Notes under the pieces: model-generated | Databases searched by the model: none | Seen by the model: only the letters and a program-made list of their open reading frames with translations | What the model was told of the DNA's origin: nothing | Shown: positions 9,395 to 18,875 of the stretch, piece after piece | Layout of the letters: each line of letters begins with the position of its first letter | Position numbering within the stretch: position 1 is the stretch's first letter | Origin: Sphingobacterium hotanense | GTDB taxonomy: Bacteria > Bacteroidota > Bacteroidia > Sphingobacteriales > Sphingobacteriaceae | Direction of reading: 5' to 3' | DNA: 64,000 nucleotides | NCBI RefSeq assembly: GCF_008274825.1 | Contig: NZ_CP030848.1 | Location: 1-64,000 of the forward strand | Program-made: the position numbers and the translations under genes

Positions 9395-10045
9395 ATGGAA
9401 CTTATCAGTACCCTCATCGACTTTATCCTGCACATTGATGTGCATCTGGTCAATATCACCCAAGAATATCAAGCTTGGACCTACCTCATCCTCTTTCTGA
9501 TCATCTTTGCTGAAACAGGTCTTGTCGTTACGCCCTTCTTGCCCGGAGATTCTGTTTTATTCGCTGCAGGCGCATTGATTGCCAAGCCGGAGACCGATCT
9601 CAATTTATTTGTGATGATGGGTTTACTGATTGCCGCCGCTATTATAGGCGATTTCGTGAATTATGAAATAGGGAAACATTTCGGTGCCCGAGTATTCAAA
9701 CCGGGTTCTAAAATCTTTAAACCTGCCTATCTCGAAAAGACTCAAAATTTCTACAACAAATACGGGTTAAAAACTATTATCTACGCCCGCTTTGTGCCTA
9801 TTGTCCGCACCTTTGCCCCATTCGTTGCCGGTATTGTGAAGATGCCCTATAGTAAGTTTGGGCTCTATAATATCGTCGGTGGTATCTTATGGGTATCCTT
9901 GTTCCTGATTGTTGGTTATTTCTTTGGACAGATTCCATTCGTGAAAAATAATTTTTCCCTTGTGGTACTGGCGATTATCGGTATCTCACTCCTACCGGCT
10001 ATAATAGAAGTCATAAAAGCACGTTTTTCTAACAGTAAAAAATAA
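9395..10045 (+). CDS. DedA-family membrane protein, copy 2
   Basis: A 216-residue paralogue of the preceding gene. It is colinear over its whole length, with the same [13 protein letters not shown] block, the same [16 protein letters not shown] block and a basic C-terminus. The pair is a tandem duplication that has diverged considerably at the DNA level. A terminator separates the copies, so this one probably has its own promoter in the 112-bp gap. A transport or lipid-flipping role is known for some DedA members only. Confidence 0.9.
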   Translation: MELISTLIDFILHIDVHLVNITQEYQAWTYLILFLIIFAETGLVVTPFLPGDSVLFAAGALIAKPETDLNLFVMMGLLIAAAIIGDFVNYEIGKHFGARVFKPGSKIFKPAYLEKTQNFYNKYGLKTIIYARFVPIVRTFAPFVAGIVKMPYSKFGLYNIVGGILWVSLFLIVGYFFGQIPFVKNNFSLVVLAIIGISLLPAIIEVIKARFSNSKK

Positions 10046-10097
10046 CGAAGGCTGTTTAAACGCTTTTTGTTGTTACTAGTCTGTAAAAAGAAAAACT

Positions 10098-10670
10098 ATG
10101 CGCTATCTATTACTTGCTATTGCCCTATGGGTGAACCCCATTTTTGCACAGAAAAACATTAAACTTGACCGTTCAGAAGCGAAGAAAGCCTATGAGTATC
10201 TCAATAAAATTCGTAGCAATCCTGAAAAATATCGCAGAGCATTACAGATCTCGAATATCAAACAGGTGACCCGCACCAAGTTGGTTTGGAATAAGGATTT
10301 AGCGAAGGTAGCAGAGTATAGAGCCTACGATATGGCTAATAGAAACTATTTCGATCATACCAACCCTGAAGGCATAGGACCGAATTATTATATCCAAAAG
10401 GCAGGCTACGACTTGAATAAAGATTGGCTGAAGCGCCGTTCTAATAATAATTTTGAGTCTATTGCAGCAAATCACGCTAGTGGCGTGGATGCTATCGAGG
10501 CATTTATTATTGGTCATGGATCGCCGGGAAAGATGCATCGCAAACATCTTTTAGGTATGGACCAATGGAATGGCTCACTCAAGGATGTTGGGATAGGCTT
10601 TGCGCGCGTTCCACGGGGCTCGACCTACAAAACCTATATCTGTGTCATTATCGCTAAACATGATTGGTAA
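10098..10670 (+). CDS. Secreted CAP-domain protein
   Basis: A 190-residue exported protein. The signal peptide ends near residue 17 (NPIFAQ). The CAP/SCP fold is shown by FDHTNPEG near 83, GHGSPGKMHRKHLLG near 137, DVGIGFA near 161 and YKTYICVIIAKHDW at the C-terminus. Bacterial CAP proteins are extracellular and mostly of unknown activity. It precedes yicC, which appears to have its own promoter. Confidence 0.85.
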   Translation: MRYLLLAIALWVNPIFAQKNIKLDRSEAKKAYEYLNKIRSNPEKYRRALQISNIKQVTRTKLVWNKDLAKVAEYRAYDMANRNYFDHTNPEGIGPNYYIQKAGYDLNKDWLKRRSNNNFESIAANHASGVDAIEAFIIGHGSPGKMHRKHLLGMDQWNGSLKDVGIGFARVPRGSTYKTYICVIIAKHDW

Positions 10671-10699
10671 ATAGGCTTATTTCTTTTCTTGAAGTTTTA

Positions 10700-10707
10700 T
10701 ACCTTTG
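10700..10707 (+). promoter_or_regulatory. TAnnTTTG -7 element of yicC, almost touching the start codon
   Basis: TACCTTTG ends 3 nt before the ATG at 10711. In Bacteroidota promoters the transcript starts a few bases after this box, so the mRNA would be leaderless or nearly so. No convincing -33 TTTG is seen at the proper spacing. Confidence 0.6.
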
Positions 10708-10710
10708 CAT

Positions 10711-11583
10711 ATGATAAAATCAATGACAGGTTATGGTATTGGTTCTGCCGATAATGGAACCGTTAAATATACCGTAGAAATCAAGTCTTTAAATTCTAAG
10801 TTTTTAGAACTCAACTTACGCCTACCAAAAGCAGTTTCTGACAAGGAACTATTCCTCCGCGGGGAATGCAGTAAGCTGATCGAGCGCGGAAAAGTCAATA
10901 TCAACATTTCTACCGAATATGTCGACCAAACGGCAAAAGGAGCCTCTATCAATGCTGAGCTGTTGAAAGCATACTATGTGCAGCTTCAGGAAATTGCAAC
11001 ACAATTGGGCGATTCCAAAACCAACCTATTCGAGCAAGCTTTGAATATGCCTGAGGTAATCAGTCATGATGATGAAGTAGATGAAGAAGAAGGAAATGTC
11101 CTAACATCGGCTTTTTATGCTGCTGTAGAAAAATTCAACACCTTCCGTAAGGACGAGGGCAATGTGCTTAAACAAGACTTGCAACATCGTGTAGAATTGA
11201 TTTTATCACATCTTACAGAGGTTGAATCAGTAGAGGGTAGCCGTATCCCATTGATTCGCGAACGCATCAACCAATATATGGAAGAGGCGGTCGGTAAGGA
11301 AAATGTCGATATGAACCGCTTCGAGCAGGAGTTGGTATTCTATATTGAGAAATTAGATATTACCGAAGAGAAAGTTCGCCTTCGTAGCCACTGTAACTAC
11401 TTCATCGATGCATTGAACGGTGCTGATTCTAATGGGAAGAAATTAGGTTTCATCTCGCAAGAGATGGGTCGTGAGATCAATACCCTTGGTTCTAAAGCCA
11501 ATAATGCGCAGATCCAACAGATCGTCGTGAAGATGAAGGATGAATTAGAAAAAGTAAAAGAGCAATTGCTAAACGTACTATAG
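10711..11583 (+). CDS. yicC: YicC-family endoribonuclease
   Basis: A 290-residue member of the YicC/YloC family of RNA-cleaving proteins. The start is placed at the ATG at 10711, not the upstream TTG, because MIKSMTGYG is the conserved N-terminus of the family. The C-terminal DUF1732 part contains KLGFISQEMGREINTLGSKAN, a strong signature. The stop is followed after 1 bp by gmk, and nadD comes next, so yicC-gmk-nadD looks like an operon. Confidence 0.93.
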   Translation: MIKSMTGYGIGSADNGTVKYTVEIKSLNSKFLELNLRLPKAVSDKELFLRGECSKLIERGKVNINISTEYVDQTAKGASINAELLKAYYVQLQEIATQLGDSKTNLFEQALNMPEVISHDDEVDEEEGNVLTSAFYAAVEKFNTFRKDEGNVLKQDLQHRVELILSHLTEVESVEGSRIPLIRERINQYMEEAVGKENVDMNRFEQELVFYIEKLDITEEKVRLRSHCNYFIDALNGADSNGKKLGFISQEMGREINTLGSKANNAQIQQIVVKMKDELEKVKEQLLNVL

Positions 11584-11584
11584 C

Positions 11585-12154
11585 ATGAACGGTAAATTAT
11601 TAATCTTTTCTGCTCCTTCCGGAGCGGGAAAAACAACCATAGTTAAACGACTATTGGAAAAACACGGGGATAAGATTGCTTTTTCTATCTCTGCAAGTAC
11701 ACGGGAAGCTCGCGGAACCGAGCAAGATGGTGTAGACTATTATTTCATTTCTAAAGAAGATTTCCTTCATAAAGTAGCCAAACAAGAGTTTATTGAGTTT
11801 GAAGAGGTGTATAGCGGTACTTTTTACGGAACACTGCGCGCAGAGGTTGAACGCATTTGGAACGAAGGCAAGCATGTAATCTTTGATATTGATGTTGTGG
11901 GAGGCTTGCGCTTAAAGTCTAAATTTCCGGAGGAAGCTTTAGCGATATTCGTAAATCCACCATCCTTAGAAGTGCTGAAAGAACGCCTAACAGGTCGTGG
12001 CACAGACTCTGAGGAGAAGTTGAAAGAGCGATTTGCAAAAGCAGAGCATGAATTAAGTTTTGCTAACAAGTTTGACGTGGTGCTTCAGAACAACGATTTA
12101 GAAACCGCTTGTGCGGAAGCAGAAAAGCTAGTTTTAGATTTTATCAATTCATAA
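11585..12154 (+). CDS. gmk: Guanylate kinase
   Basis: Phosphorylates GMP to GDP with ATP. The 189-residue length is normal. P-loop FSAPSGAGKTT is at residues 8-18. GMP-binding STREARGTEQDGVDYYF follows, and the lid region includes RLTGRGTDSEEKLKERF. It lies 1 bp after yicC, and nadD begins on the base after its stop codon, so translation is tightly linked. Confidence 0.97.
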   Translation: MNGKLLIFSAPSGAGKTTIVKRLLEKHGDKIAFSISASTREARGTEQDGVDYYFISKEDFLHKVAKQEFIEFEEVYSGTFYGTLRAEVERIWNEGKHVIFDIDVVGGLRLKSKFPEEALAIFVNPPSLEVLKERLTGRGTDSEEKLKERFAKAEHELSFANKFDVVLQNNDLETACAEAEKLVLDFINS

Positions 12155-12736
12155 ATGAGCAATACACAGGTAGGTTTGTTTTTCGGATCTTTTAATCCGG
12201 TGCATATCGGTCACCTGATTATTGCTAATTATATGGCAAATTATACCGCTTTGGATGAGGTTTGGTTCGTGGTATCACCGCAAAACCCATTCAAAGAGAA
12301 GAAGAGTTTGGGCAATATGTACGATCGGTTGGAGATGGTCAATCTGGCAATCGAGGGTGTCGACAAATTAAAGGCGTCCGACATTGAGTTTAAATTGCCC
12401 CAACCCTCTTATACCATAGATACCCTGACCCATCTGAAGGAAAAATATCCAACGAAGGATTTTATCTTAATCATGGGAGAGGACAATCTACAGGGATTAA
12501 TGAAATGGAAAAATGCGGATATCCTACTCCGGGATTATCGCATTGTGGTTTATCCTCGCCCCGGCTATGACGGCGGAGAGCTGAAGAACCATCCTTCCAT
12601 AACCATGACTGAAACCCCAGTAATGGAACTATCTTCCACATTCTTGCGCCAGGCTGTCAAAAACGGCAAATCTATTAAATTCTATACGCCAGATAAGGTC
12701 ATCGAGTTTATCGATAAAAAGGGTTTATATTCTTAA
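12155..12736 (+). CDS. nadD: Nicotinate-nucleotide adenylyltransferase
   Basis: Makes nicotinic acid adenine dinucleotide in NAD synthesis. The 193-residue protein has the nucleotidyltransferase signature GLFFGSFNPVHIGHL at 7-21. A C-terminal SSTFLRQAVKNGKSIKFYTPD matches the conserved ISSTxIR motif. Last gene of yicC-gmk-nadD. No strong terminator follows before csbD. Confidence 0.96.
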   Translation: MSNTQVGLFFGSFNPVHIGHLIIANYMANYTALDEVWFVVSPQNPFKEKKSLGNMYDRLEMVNLAIEGVDKLKASDIEFKLPQPSYTIDTLTHLKEKYPTKDFILIMGEDNLQGLMKWKNADILLRDYRIVVYPRPGYDGGELKNHPSITMTETPVMELSSTFLRQAVKNGKSIKFYTPDKVIEFIDKKGLYS

Positions 12737-12833
12737 ATCACCCCCACTCTTTCCGAAAAAATTCAAAACAAATCCTGCAATCCCCTGTTGTAATTAGTAA
12801 AGTAATCACACAACAAAAAAAGGAGATTAAAAA

Positions 12834-13022
12834 ATGGATAAGTTAGATTTAAAAGGAAAATGGAACGAGATGAAAGGTAAAATCAAGCAAGAATATGCTG
12901 ATTGGACTGATGATGATTTGAAGTATGAAGAAGGAAAAGATGATGAGTTATTAGGAAGACTTCAACAAAAACTCGGACAAACAAGAGAAGACGTTATCAC
13001 TTGGCTTAAAGGCCTAGGATAG
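12834..13022 (+). CDS. CsbD-family stress protein
   Basis: A 62-residue acidic helical protein. [23 protein letters not shown] is the CsbD family core, given here as the segment at residues 7-29. A GRLQQKLG segment follows. A purine-rich ribosome site, AAGGAG, lies 11 bp before the ATG. Members are general-stress induced; molecular function is unknown. A repeat-rich 406-bp island begins 5 bp after its stop. Confidence 0.88.
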   Translation: MDKLDLKGKWNEMKGKIKQEYADWTDDDLKYEEGKDDELLGRLQQKLGQTREDVITWLKGLG

Positions 13023-13026
13023 GCGT

Positions 13027-13432
13027 ATAGTAGTTAGTATTTAGTAGTTAGTATTAAGACCTATGGTCGCTTACTAAGTATTTACTAATCTTTATTTCTG
13101 AAAAGTTGGTGCAGAATATCAACTTCTATACATCACTCACTTTTCATTATCTTATATAACCCCAATCAAAGCACTTCTGAAGCGGCTTTGATTGCGGTTT
13201 GTATTGGGTTATCATTGGGTTCGAAAGGGGATTAAGCAGAAGCAGGCTTAACCCATGGAAAGCGCCCCTTTCGAAGCCAAAGGTCCAAACCAAAATATCC
13301 TGCCAATCCTAGAATCCATCCTTTCTTTTTCAAGAGAAACGGTCCTTTGGAAACCAAAGGTCAAGACACCCCCCTACTCTTATCTAATATTACTACCCGC
13401 CATAGGTCTTAATACTAAATACTAACTACTAT
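13027..13432. repeat. MITE-like intergenic island with long terminal inverted repeats
   Basis: The ends are inverted repeats: 13027-13066 (40 bp) and 13400-13432 (33 bp). They match perfectly except that the left arm holds one extra 7-bp unit (TAGTAGT). The interior has no gene. It holds several hairpins: 13163-13194 (10-bp outer stem), 13220-13230 with 13265-13275 (11-bp perfect stem enclosing a 6-bp stem), and 13344-13360 (7-bp stem, 3-nt loop). No target-site duplication is obvious. It could be a miniature mobile element or a repeat cluster captured between heptamer arrays. Confidence 0.7.
13159..13230 (+). repeat. REP-like interspersed repeat, copy 1
   Basis: About 70 bp that recurs in inverted orientation at 41115-41188. 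Shared blocks include AAAGCACTT, AAGCGG, GTTTGTATTGGGTT and GAAAGGGG in the same order. The core of this copy is a hairpin, CAATCAAAGC with GCTTTGATTG. It lies inside the 13027-13432 island. Confidence 0.7.
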
Positions 13433-13499
13433 CCCAAAAATAACATAACCTTGATTTTGCGAAATCCTACTTTTCATATCTTTTCTCTAACTTAGCGAT

Positions 13500-14279
13500 A
13501 TGTCGAAAAAGAAACCTACTATACTTGTCGTAAATGACGATGGAATTACTGCTCCGGGCATTAAAGTGCTTTTGGAAGTTATGCAGGAAATCGGGGATGT
13601 TATTGTTGTGGCGCCTGACAGTCCACAATCGGGCATGGGACACGCGATTACAATCGGTAGACCTTTACGATTAGATAAGATTGATTTATATCCTGGCGTG
13701 GAGATGTACAAATGCTCCGGTACGCCTGTTGACTGTGTTAAATTGGCGGTTAACAAGATCTTTAAAGGCAAGAAACCTGATTTATGTGTTTCGGGAATCA
13801 ATCATGGGTTGAACTATTCGATTAATGTGTTGTATTCAGGAACGATGTCGGCTGCGGTAGAGGGAGCTATCGAGGATATTCCATCGATTGGATTTTCATT
13901 AGATGATTTCTCGCATAACGCTGATTTTTCGCATACCAGATCTTATGTGAAGACTATTGCGCAGCAGGTTCTGTTAAATGGTCTTCCAAAGAACACTTTG
14001 TTGAATGTCAATTTTCCGAATATAGCTAAGGATATTCATGGCATTAAGGTATGTCGTCAGGCAAATGCGAAGTGGTTTGAGGAGTTCGATGAACGTTTAG
14101 ACCCATACAACAGAGAATACTTTTGGATGACGGGCAATTTCCTGCTACAGGATCGCGGCGAGGATACGGATGTTTATGCGCTAGCCAATGGCTTTGTCTC
14201 CATTGTTCCTACACAATTTGACATGACAGCGCATCATGCAATTCCGGAGTTGAATTCTTGGAATTTTGACGATAAGTAA
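13500..14279 (+). CDS. surE: 5'/3'-nucleotidase SurE
   Basis: Metal-dependent survival phosphatase acting on nucleoside monophosphates. It has 259 residues. The N-terminal VVNDDGITAPG supplies the metal-binding DD pair. APDSPQSGMGHAIT and SGINHGLN are further active-site blocks. A TAACTTAG box, one base off the -7 consensus, ends 4 bp before the ATG, so this gene too may be nearly leaderless. The next gene starts 3 bp after its stop. Confidence 0.95.
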   Translation: MSKKKPTILVVNDDGITAPGIKVLLEVMQEIGDVIVVAPDSPQSGMGHAITIGRPLRLDKIDLYPGVEMYKCSGTPVDCVKLAVNKIFKGKKPDLCVSGINHGLNYSINVLYSGTMSAAVEGAIEDIPSIGFSLDDFSHNADFSHTRSYVKTIAQQVLLNGLPKNTLLNVNFPNIAKDIHGIKVCRQANAKWFEEFDERLDPYNREYFWMTGNFLLQDRGEDTDVYALANGFVSIVPTQFDMTAHHAIPELNSWNFDDK

Positions 14280-14282
14280 GCG

Positions 14283-14543
14283 ATGAAGAATAATTTTTTA
14301 TTGGGTTTAATCTTGGGCGCAATCAGTCCGGCATTAGCTTATTATTTAACTGAATTTACGGAACTGCATCTACAGCTATTTCCTACGAAGCCAGCGGGCT
14401 TCTATGTGCTTGCCGCGACGGTTAATCTGGTGGCTGCATGGATTTCGCATAAGAAGGGCTTTGACAAGATAGCAACAGGATTGATCTTAGCGACTTTCTT
14501 AGGGATGATGTGGTTAATTTTTACGAAGAATATTTCAATTTAA
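14283..14543 (+). CDS. Small two/three-helix membrane protein
   Basis: 86 residues, not recognised. Hydrophobic segments lie at about 3-22, 40-54 and 62-80, joined by a short loop with SHKKGFDK. The N-terminal segment could be a signal anchor. It lies between surE and mqnD with 3-bp and 22-bp gaps, so it is probably cotranscribed with surE. Confidence 0.65.
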   Translation: MKNNFLLGLILGAISPALAYYLTEFTELHLQLFPTKPAGFYVLAATVNLVAAWISHKKGFDKIATGLILATFLGMMWLIFTKNISI

Positions 14544-14565
14544 GCATTTAGGCTGCTTTATAGTT

Positions 14566-15438
14566 ATGGAAAAACTGACACTGGGCTTCTCGCCCTGTCC
14601 GAATGATACATTTATTTTTGATGCGTTGATACATGGAAAGATTGACACTGGGGGGCTTCAGTTCCACGTGGAATATCATGATGTGGAAACGCTGAATGCG
14701 AAGGCATTTGCTAATGATTTGGATATCACTAAATTAAGCTACCATGCTTTTGCCTATGCGGTTGAAGACTACGAATTGCTGGACGCGGGAAGTGCGCTGG
14801 GCTTTGGCGTAGGGCCGCTATTGATCTGCAAGGATGAGGCATTAGCTGCACAATTGGGACGTTACGCCGGAGGCGATCTACCTGAAGAATTTGCTAATCT
14901 AAAAGTCGGTATTCCCGGCAAATATACCACCGCTAATTTCCTGTTGGGTCTGGCCTATCCAGGTTTGCAGAACAAACAAGAGATGGTATTCTCGGATATA
15001 GAAGCATCTTTACTAGACGGAAGTATCGATGTAGGATTGATTATCCATGAGAACAGGTTCACTTATATGGACAAGGGTCTTCATAAAATTGCGGACCTTG
15101 GGGACTTTTGGGAAAAAACGACAGGTTCGCCGATTCCATTAGGGGGAATTGTCATTAAGCGATCATTACCGCAGGAAGTCAAAGAAAAGGTAAATAGGTT
15201 GCTGAAGGAAAGCGTGCAGTATGCCTTTGCGAATCCGAAATCGGGCATTGACTATATCCGTTCGCATGCGCAAGAAATGGAAGAAGAAGTCATGTATAAA
15301 CACATCGAATTGTACGTTAATAGCTATTCTGAGGAACTTGGGGATGAAGGCAGACGTGCCGTCAATCGTATGTTCGATAAGGCCCGCACATTGAATCTGA
15401 TTCCGACAACATCAAAAAATATATATTTAGTAAAATAA
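14566..15438 (+). CDS. mqnD: MqnD-type 1,4-dihydroxy-6-naphthoate synthase
   Basis: The periplasmic-binding-protein fold family that converts cyclic dehypoxanthine futalosine to 1,4-dihydroxy-6-naphthoate in the futalosine route to menaquinone. The 290-residue length fits. LGFSPCPNDTFIFDA at 5-19 and the middle block GKYTTANFLLGLAYPG are typical MqnD text. No other mqn gene is in the window. The homologous MqnA is the alternative, but the SPCPNDT motif favours MqnD. Confidence 0.87.
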   Translation: MEKLTLGFSPCPNDTFIFDALIHGKIDTGGLQFHVEYHDVETLNAKAFANDLDITKLSYHAFAYAVEDYELLDAGSALGFGVGPLLICKDEALAAQLGRYAGGDLPEEFANLKVGIPGKYTTANFLLGLAYPGLQNKQEMVFSDIEASLLDGSIDVGLIIHENRFTYMDKGLHKIADLGDFWEKTTGSPIPLGGIVIKRSLPQEVKEKVNRLLKESVQYAFANPKSGIDYIRSHAQEMEEEVMYKHIELYVNSYSEELGDEGRRAVNRMFDKARTLNLIPTTSKNIYLVK

Positions 15439-15484
15439 TTGATAAAAAAGGTTTGGGAAACTGTTAGTTATCATCTGTATTAAC

Positions 15485-15492
15485 TAAATTTG
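15485..15492 (+). promoter_or_regulatory. TAnnTTTG -7 element upstream of secA
   Basis: TAAATTTG, 75 bp before the secA ATG. It is the only good -7 match in the 129-bp gap after mqnD. Confidence 0.5.
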
Positions 15493-15567
15493 CCCGATTA
15501 ATGTCAAAATGTCTGCTACTAGGGTTTGGAGCCATTATTGTACATGCCAATACAGAAATAGAGAATT

Positions 15568-18500
15568 ATGTTAAAATTTTTAAGCAAATTATTCGGCAGT
15601 AAGTCTGAAAGAGATATCAAAGGTGTACAACCGATTGTACAGAAGATTAAGGATGAGTACGAGAAGCTATCGGGCTTGAGCCATGATGAACTGCGTGGAA
15701 AAACCCTAGAATTTAAGAGCAGAATTGCTGAATATTTGCAAGACATTGATAAGGAAATTGACGAATTGAAACTACATGCGGAGGCTACCGAAGACATGGA
15801 AGACAAGACGGCAACATACGAGAAAGTTGATAAATTAACCAAAGACCGCGACAAGAAATTAGAAGAGGTATTAGCGGAGATCCTTCCGGAAGCCTTTGCG
15901 GTTGTCAAAGAAACAGCAAGACGTTTTACTGAAAATAAAGAAATCAAGGTTACAGCAACTCAATTTGATAGAGACCTAGCGGTTCGTAAGCCGAACGTTA
16001 CTATAGACGGCGAGTTTGCAATCTGGAAAAATAGTTGGACTGCAGCTGGTACGGACGTAACATGGAACATGGTTCACTATGATGTTCAGTTGATCGGTGG
16101 TATTGTATTGCACCAAGGTAAGATCGCAGAGATGTCTACAGGTGAGGGTAAAACATTAGTAGGTACATTGCCTACTTATTTGAACGCGCTATCTGGCCAA
16201 GGTATCCACATCGTAACGGTCAATGATTACTTAGCACGTCGTGACTCGGAGTGGAATGGTCCTATCTTCGAATTCCACGGATTGAGCGTTGATTGTATCG
16301 ACAAACACCAGCCTAACTCACAACAACGTCGTCAGGCATACCAAGCGGATATCGTTTATGGAACGAACAATGAGTTCGGTTTCGATTATTTGCGTGATAA
16401 CATGACCAATACCAAAGAGTCGATGGTTCAGCGCAAATTACACTTTGCGATGATTGATGAGGTTGACTCGGTATTAATTGACGATGCACGTACGCCTTTA
16501 ATTATTTCTGGTCCTATCCCATTGGGCGATCAGCATGAGTTTTACCAATTGAAACCAAGAATCGAACGTTTAGTAAATGCGCAAAAAGCTTATATCAATA
16601 CCGTATTGAATCAAGCTAAGAAAGCAATTGCTGATGGCGATACAGACGTTGAAAAAGGTGGTTTAGCACTATTCCGTGCTTACCGCGGTTTACCAAAGAA
16701 TAAAGCTTTAATCAAGTTCTTAAGTGAGGGCAATCACCGTCAGATCTTACAGAAAGTTGAAAACTACTATATGCAGGAGCAGAACCGCCATATGCCGAAG
16801 GCAGATGCGGAATTGTTCTTTGTAATCGATGAGAAAAACAATCAAGTAGAGCTTACAGAAAAAGGTATTGAATTAATTACAGCTACTGGAGAAGATCCAA
16901 GCTTCTTTATCTTACCAGACGTAGGTACAGAGATTGCGGAAATCGAAAAAACAGATATCCCTGTAGAAGAGAAAGCACAACGTAAAGAGGAGTTGATGCG
17001 CGATTACTCGGTAAAAGCAGAGCGTATTCACTCGATCAACCAGTTGTTGAAAGCATATACTTTATTTGAGATCGATGATCAATACATCGTTGATGAGGGT
17101 AAAGTAAAGATTGTAGATGAGCAAACAGGTCGTATTATGGATGGTCGTCGTTATTCTGACGGTCTACACCAAGCGATCGAGGCGAAAGAAAATGTGAAAG
17201 TAGAGGACGCGACACAAACTTACGCGACGATTACCTTACAAAACTACTTCCGTATGTACCACAAGTTATCAGGGATGACGGGTACTGCATCTACAGAAGC
17301 AGGAGAGCTTTGGGAAATCTACAAATTAGACGTTGTGGAGATCCCTACAAACAAAGGAATTCAACGTGATGACCGTCAAGATTTTATCTATCGTACGGCT
17401 CGCGAGAAATATAATGCTGTAGCACAAGAAATCCAGACATTGACAGAGGCAGGCCGTCCGGTATTGGTTGGTACGACTTCCGTTGAGATTTCAGAGTTAT
17501 TAAGCCGTATGTTGAAGCTTCGTGGTGTTAAGCACAATGTGTTGAACGCGAAATTGCACCAGAAAGAGGCGGATATCGTAGCAGAAGCTGGTCGTCCGGG
17601 TCAGGTTACTATTGCGACGAACATGGCAGGTCGTGGTACGGATATTAAATTAACAGAAGAGGTTATCAATGCGGGTGGTTTAGCGATCATCGGTACGGAG
17701 CGCCATGAGTCTCGTCGTGTTGACCGTCAGTTAAGAGGTCGTGCGGGACGTCAGGGTGACCCAGGTTCGTCACAGTTCTTTGTATCCCTAGAGGATCCAT
17801 TGATGCGTTTATTTGCTTCAGAGCGTATCTCTAACCTAATGGTTAAGATGGGTGTTGAAGATGGCGAGGTGATGCAACACAGTATGTTGACAAAATCTAT
17901 CGAGCGTGCTCAACGTAAAGTAGAGGAGAACAACTTTGGTATTCGTAAGCGTTTGTTAGAGTATGACGATGTGATGAACTCGCAACGTAATGTAATTTAC
18001 ACAAAACGTAAGAATGCATTGTTCGGAGAGCGTTTAGACGTGGATTTGAACAATACGATCTATGATGTTGTAGAAGATATCGTATTAGAGGCGAAAGAAG
18101 ATAATAACTTCGACGAGTTCCAAATTGAAGTAATCCGCGTATTTGCTATCAATCCGGAGATTTCTAAAGAGGAATTTGCTTCGACATCAGGAAATGATTT
18201 AGTAGAGAAATTGTTTACTCAGGTAATCAATTACTACCATAAGAAAGCAGAAAACATCGCAGCAATGACATTGCCAGTATTGACCAATGTAATGGCTGAG
18301 CGCGGAGGAATGATAGAAAATATCGTAATTCCTTTCAGCGATGGTATTCGTGGCATTCAAGTTGCTTCAAATTTGAAGAAAGCAGTAGAGAGCAATGGTA
18401 AGGATGTGTTCAGATCATTTGAGAAAGGCATTGTACTAGCTTTGATCGATGAAGCATGGAAAGAACACCTTCGTGAGATGGATGATTTGAAACAATCTGT

Positions 18501-18867
18501 TCAGAATGCTGTTTATGAACAAAAAGATCCTATTATTATCTATAAAATGGAGGCTTACAACTTGTTTAAAAACATGTTAGCTTCTATGAATAAAGATATC
18601 GTTAGTTTCTTATTTAAAGGAGAGATCCCGGGACAACAACAAGAAGCAGAGAATATTCAAGCTGCTCGTTCGGAGGCTCCGAAGGTAAAAACAACGGAAA
18701 CAAAAGAGGAACTTAGTTCACCAACAGGCGTTAGTGAAGAGGATTTGAATACACAGGAGCCGCAAGTAACTCAACCGATTCGTAAAGAACAAGAGGTTGG
18801 AAGAAACGATGAGTGTCCTTGTGGATCAGGTCTTAAATACAAGAACTGTCACGGAAAACAAGGTTAA
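15568..18867 (+). CDS. secA: Preprotein translocase ATPase SecA
   Basis: Motor that drives proteins through SecYEG. The 1099 residues are longer than E. coli SecA (901), as in other Bacteroidota, because of inserts around residues 330-480. Walker A STGEGKTLV is near 190, DEVDSVLIDDART near 298, and TNMAGRGTDIKL near 684. The C-terminus ends in a SEC-C zinc motif, CPCGSGLKYKNCHG. A SPOR-domain gene follows after 8 bp. Confidence 0.97.
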   Translation: MLKFLSKLFGSKSERDIKGVQPIVQKIKDEYEKLSGLSHDELRGKTLEFKSRIAEYLQDIDKEIDELKLHAEATEDMEDKTATYEKVDKLTKDRDKKLEEVLAEILPEAFAVVKETARRFTENKEIKVTATQFDRDLAVRKPNVTIDGEFAIWKNSWTAAGTDVTWNMVHYDVQLIGGIVLHQGKIAEMSTGEGKTLVGTLPTYLNALSGQGIHIVTVNDYLARRDSEWNGPIFEFHGLSVDCIDKHQPNSQQRRQAYQADIVYGTNNEFGFDYLRDNMTNTKESMVQRKLHFAMIDEVDSVLIDDARTPLIISGPIPLGDQHEFYQLKPRIERLVNAQKAYINTVLNQAKKAIADGDTDVEKGGLALFRAYRGLPKNKALIKFLSEGNHRQILQKVENYYMQEQNRHMPKADAELFFVIDEKNNQVELTEKGIELITATGEDPSFFILPDVGTEIAEIEKTDIPVEEKAQRKEELMRDYSVKAERIHSINQLLKAYTLFEIDDQYIVDEGKVKIVDEQTGRIMDGRRYSDGLHQAIEAKENVKVEDATQTYATITLQNYFRMYHKLSGMTGTASTEAGELWEIYKLDVVEIPTNKGIQRDDRQDFIYRTAREKYNAVAQEIQTLTEAGRPVLVGTTSVEISELLSRMLKLRGVKHNVLNAKLHQKEADIVAEAGRPGQVTIATNMAGRGTDIKLTEEVINAGGLAIIGTERHESRRVDRQLRGRAGRQGDPGSSQFFVSLEDPLMRLFASERISNLMVKMGVEDGEVMQHSMLTKSIERAQRKVEENNFGIRKRLLEYDDVMNSQRNVIYTKRKNALFGERLDVDLNNTIYDVVEDIVLEAKEDNNFDEFQIEVIRVFAINPEISKEEFASTSGNDLVEKLFTQVINYYHKKAENIAAMTLPVLTNVMAERGGMIENIVIPFSDGIRGIQVASNLKKAVESNGKDVFRSFEKGIVLALIDEAWKEHLREMDDLKQSVQNAVYEQKDPIIIYKMEAYNLFKNMLASMNKDIVSFLFKGEIPGQQQEAENIQAARSEAPKVKTTETKEELSSPTGVSEEDLNTQEPQVTQPIRKEQEVGRNDECPCGSGLKYKNCHGKQG

Positions 18868-18875
18868 GAAATAAA

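Noticed and set aside
13023-13499. Small gene in the csbD-surE gap
   Set aside because: Frames there are short and cross hairpins; no start with a ribosome site or protein-like composition.
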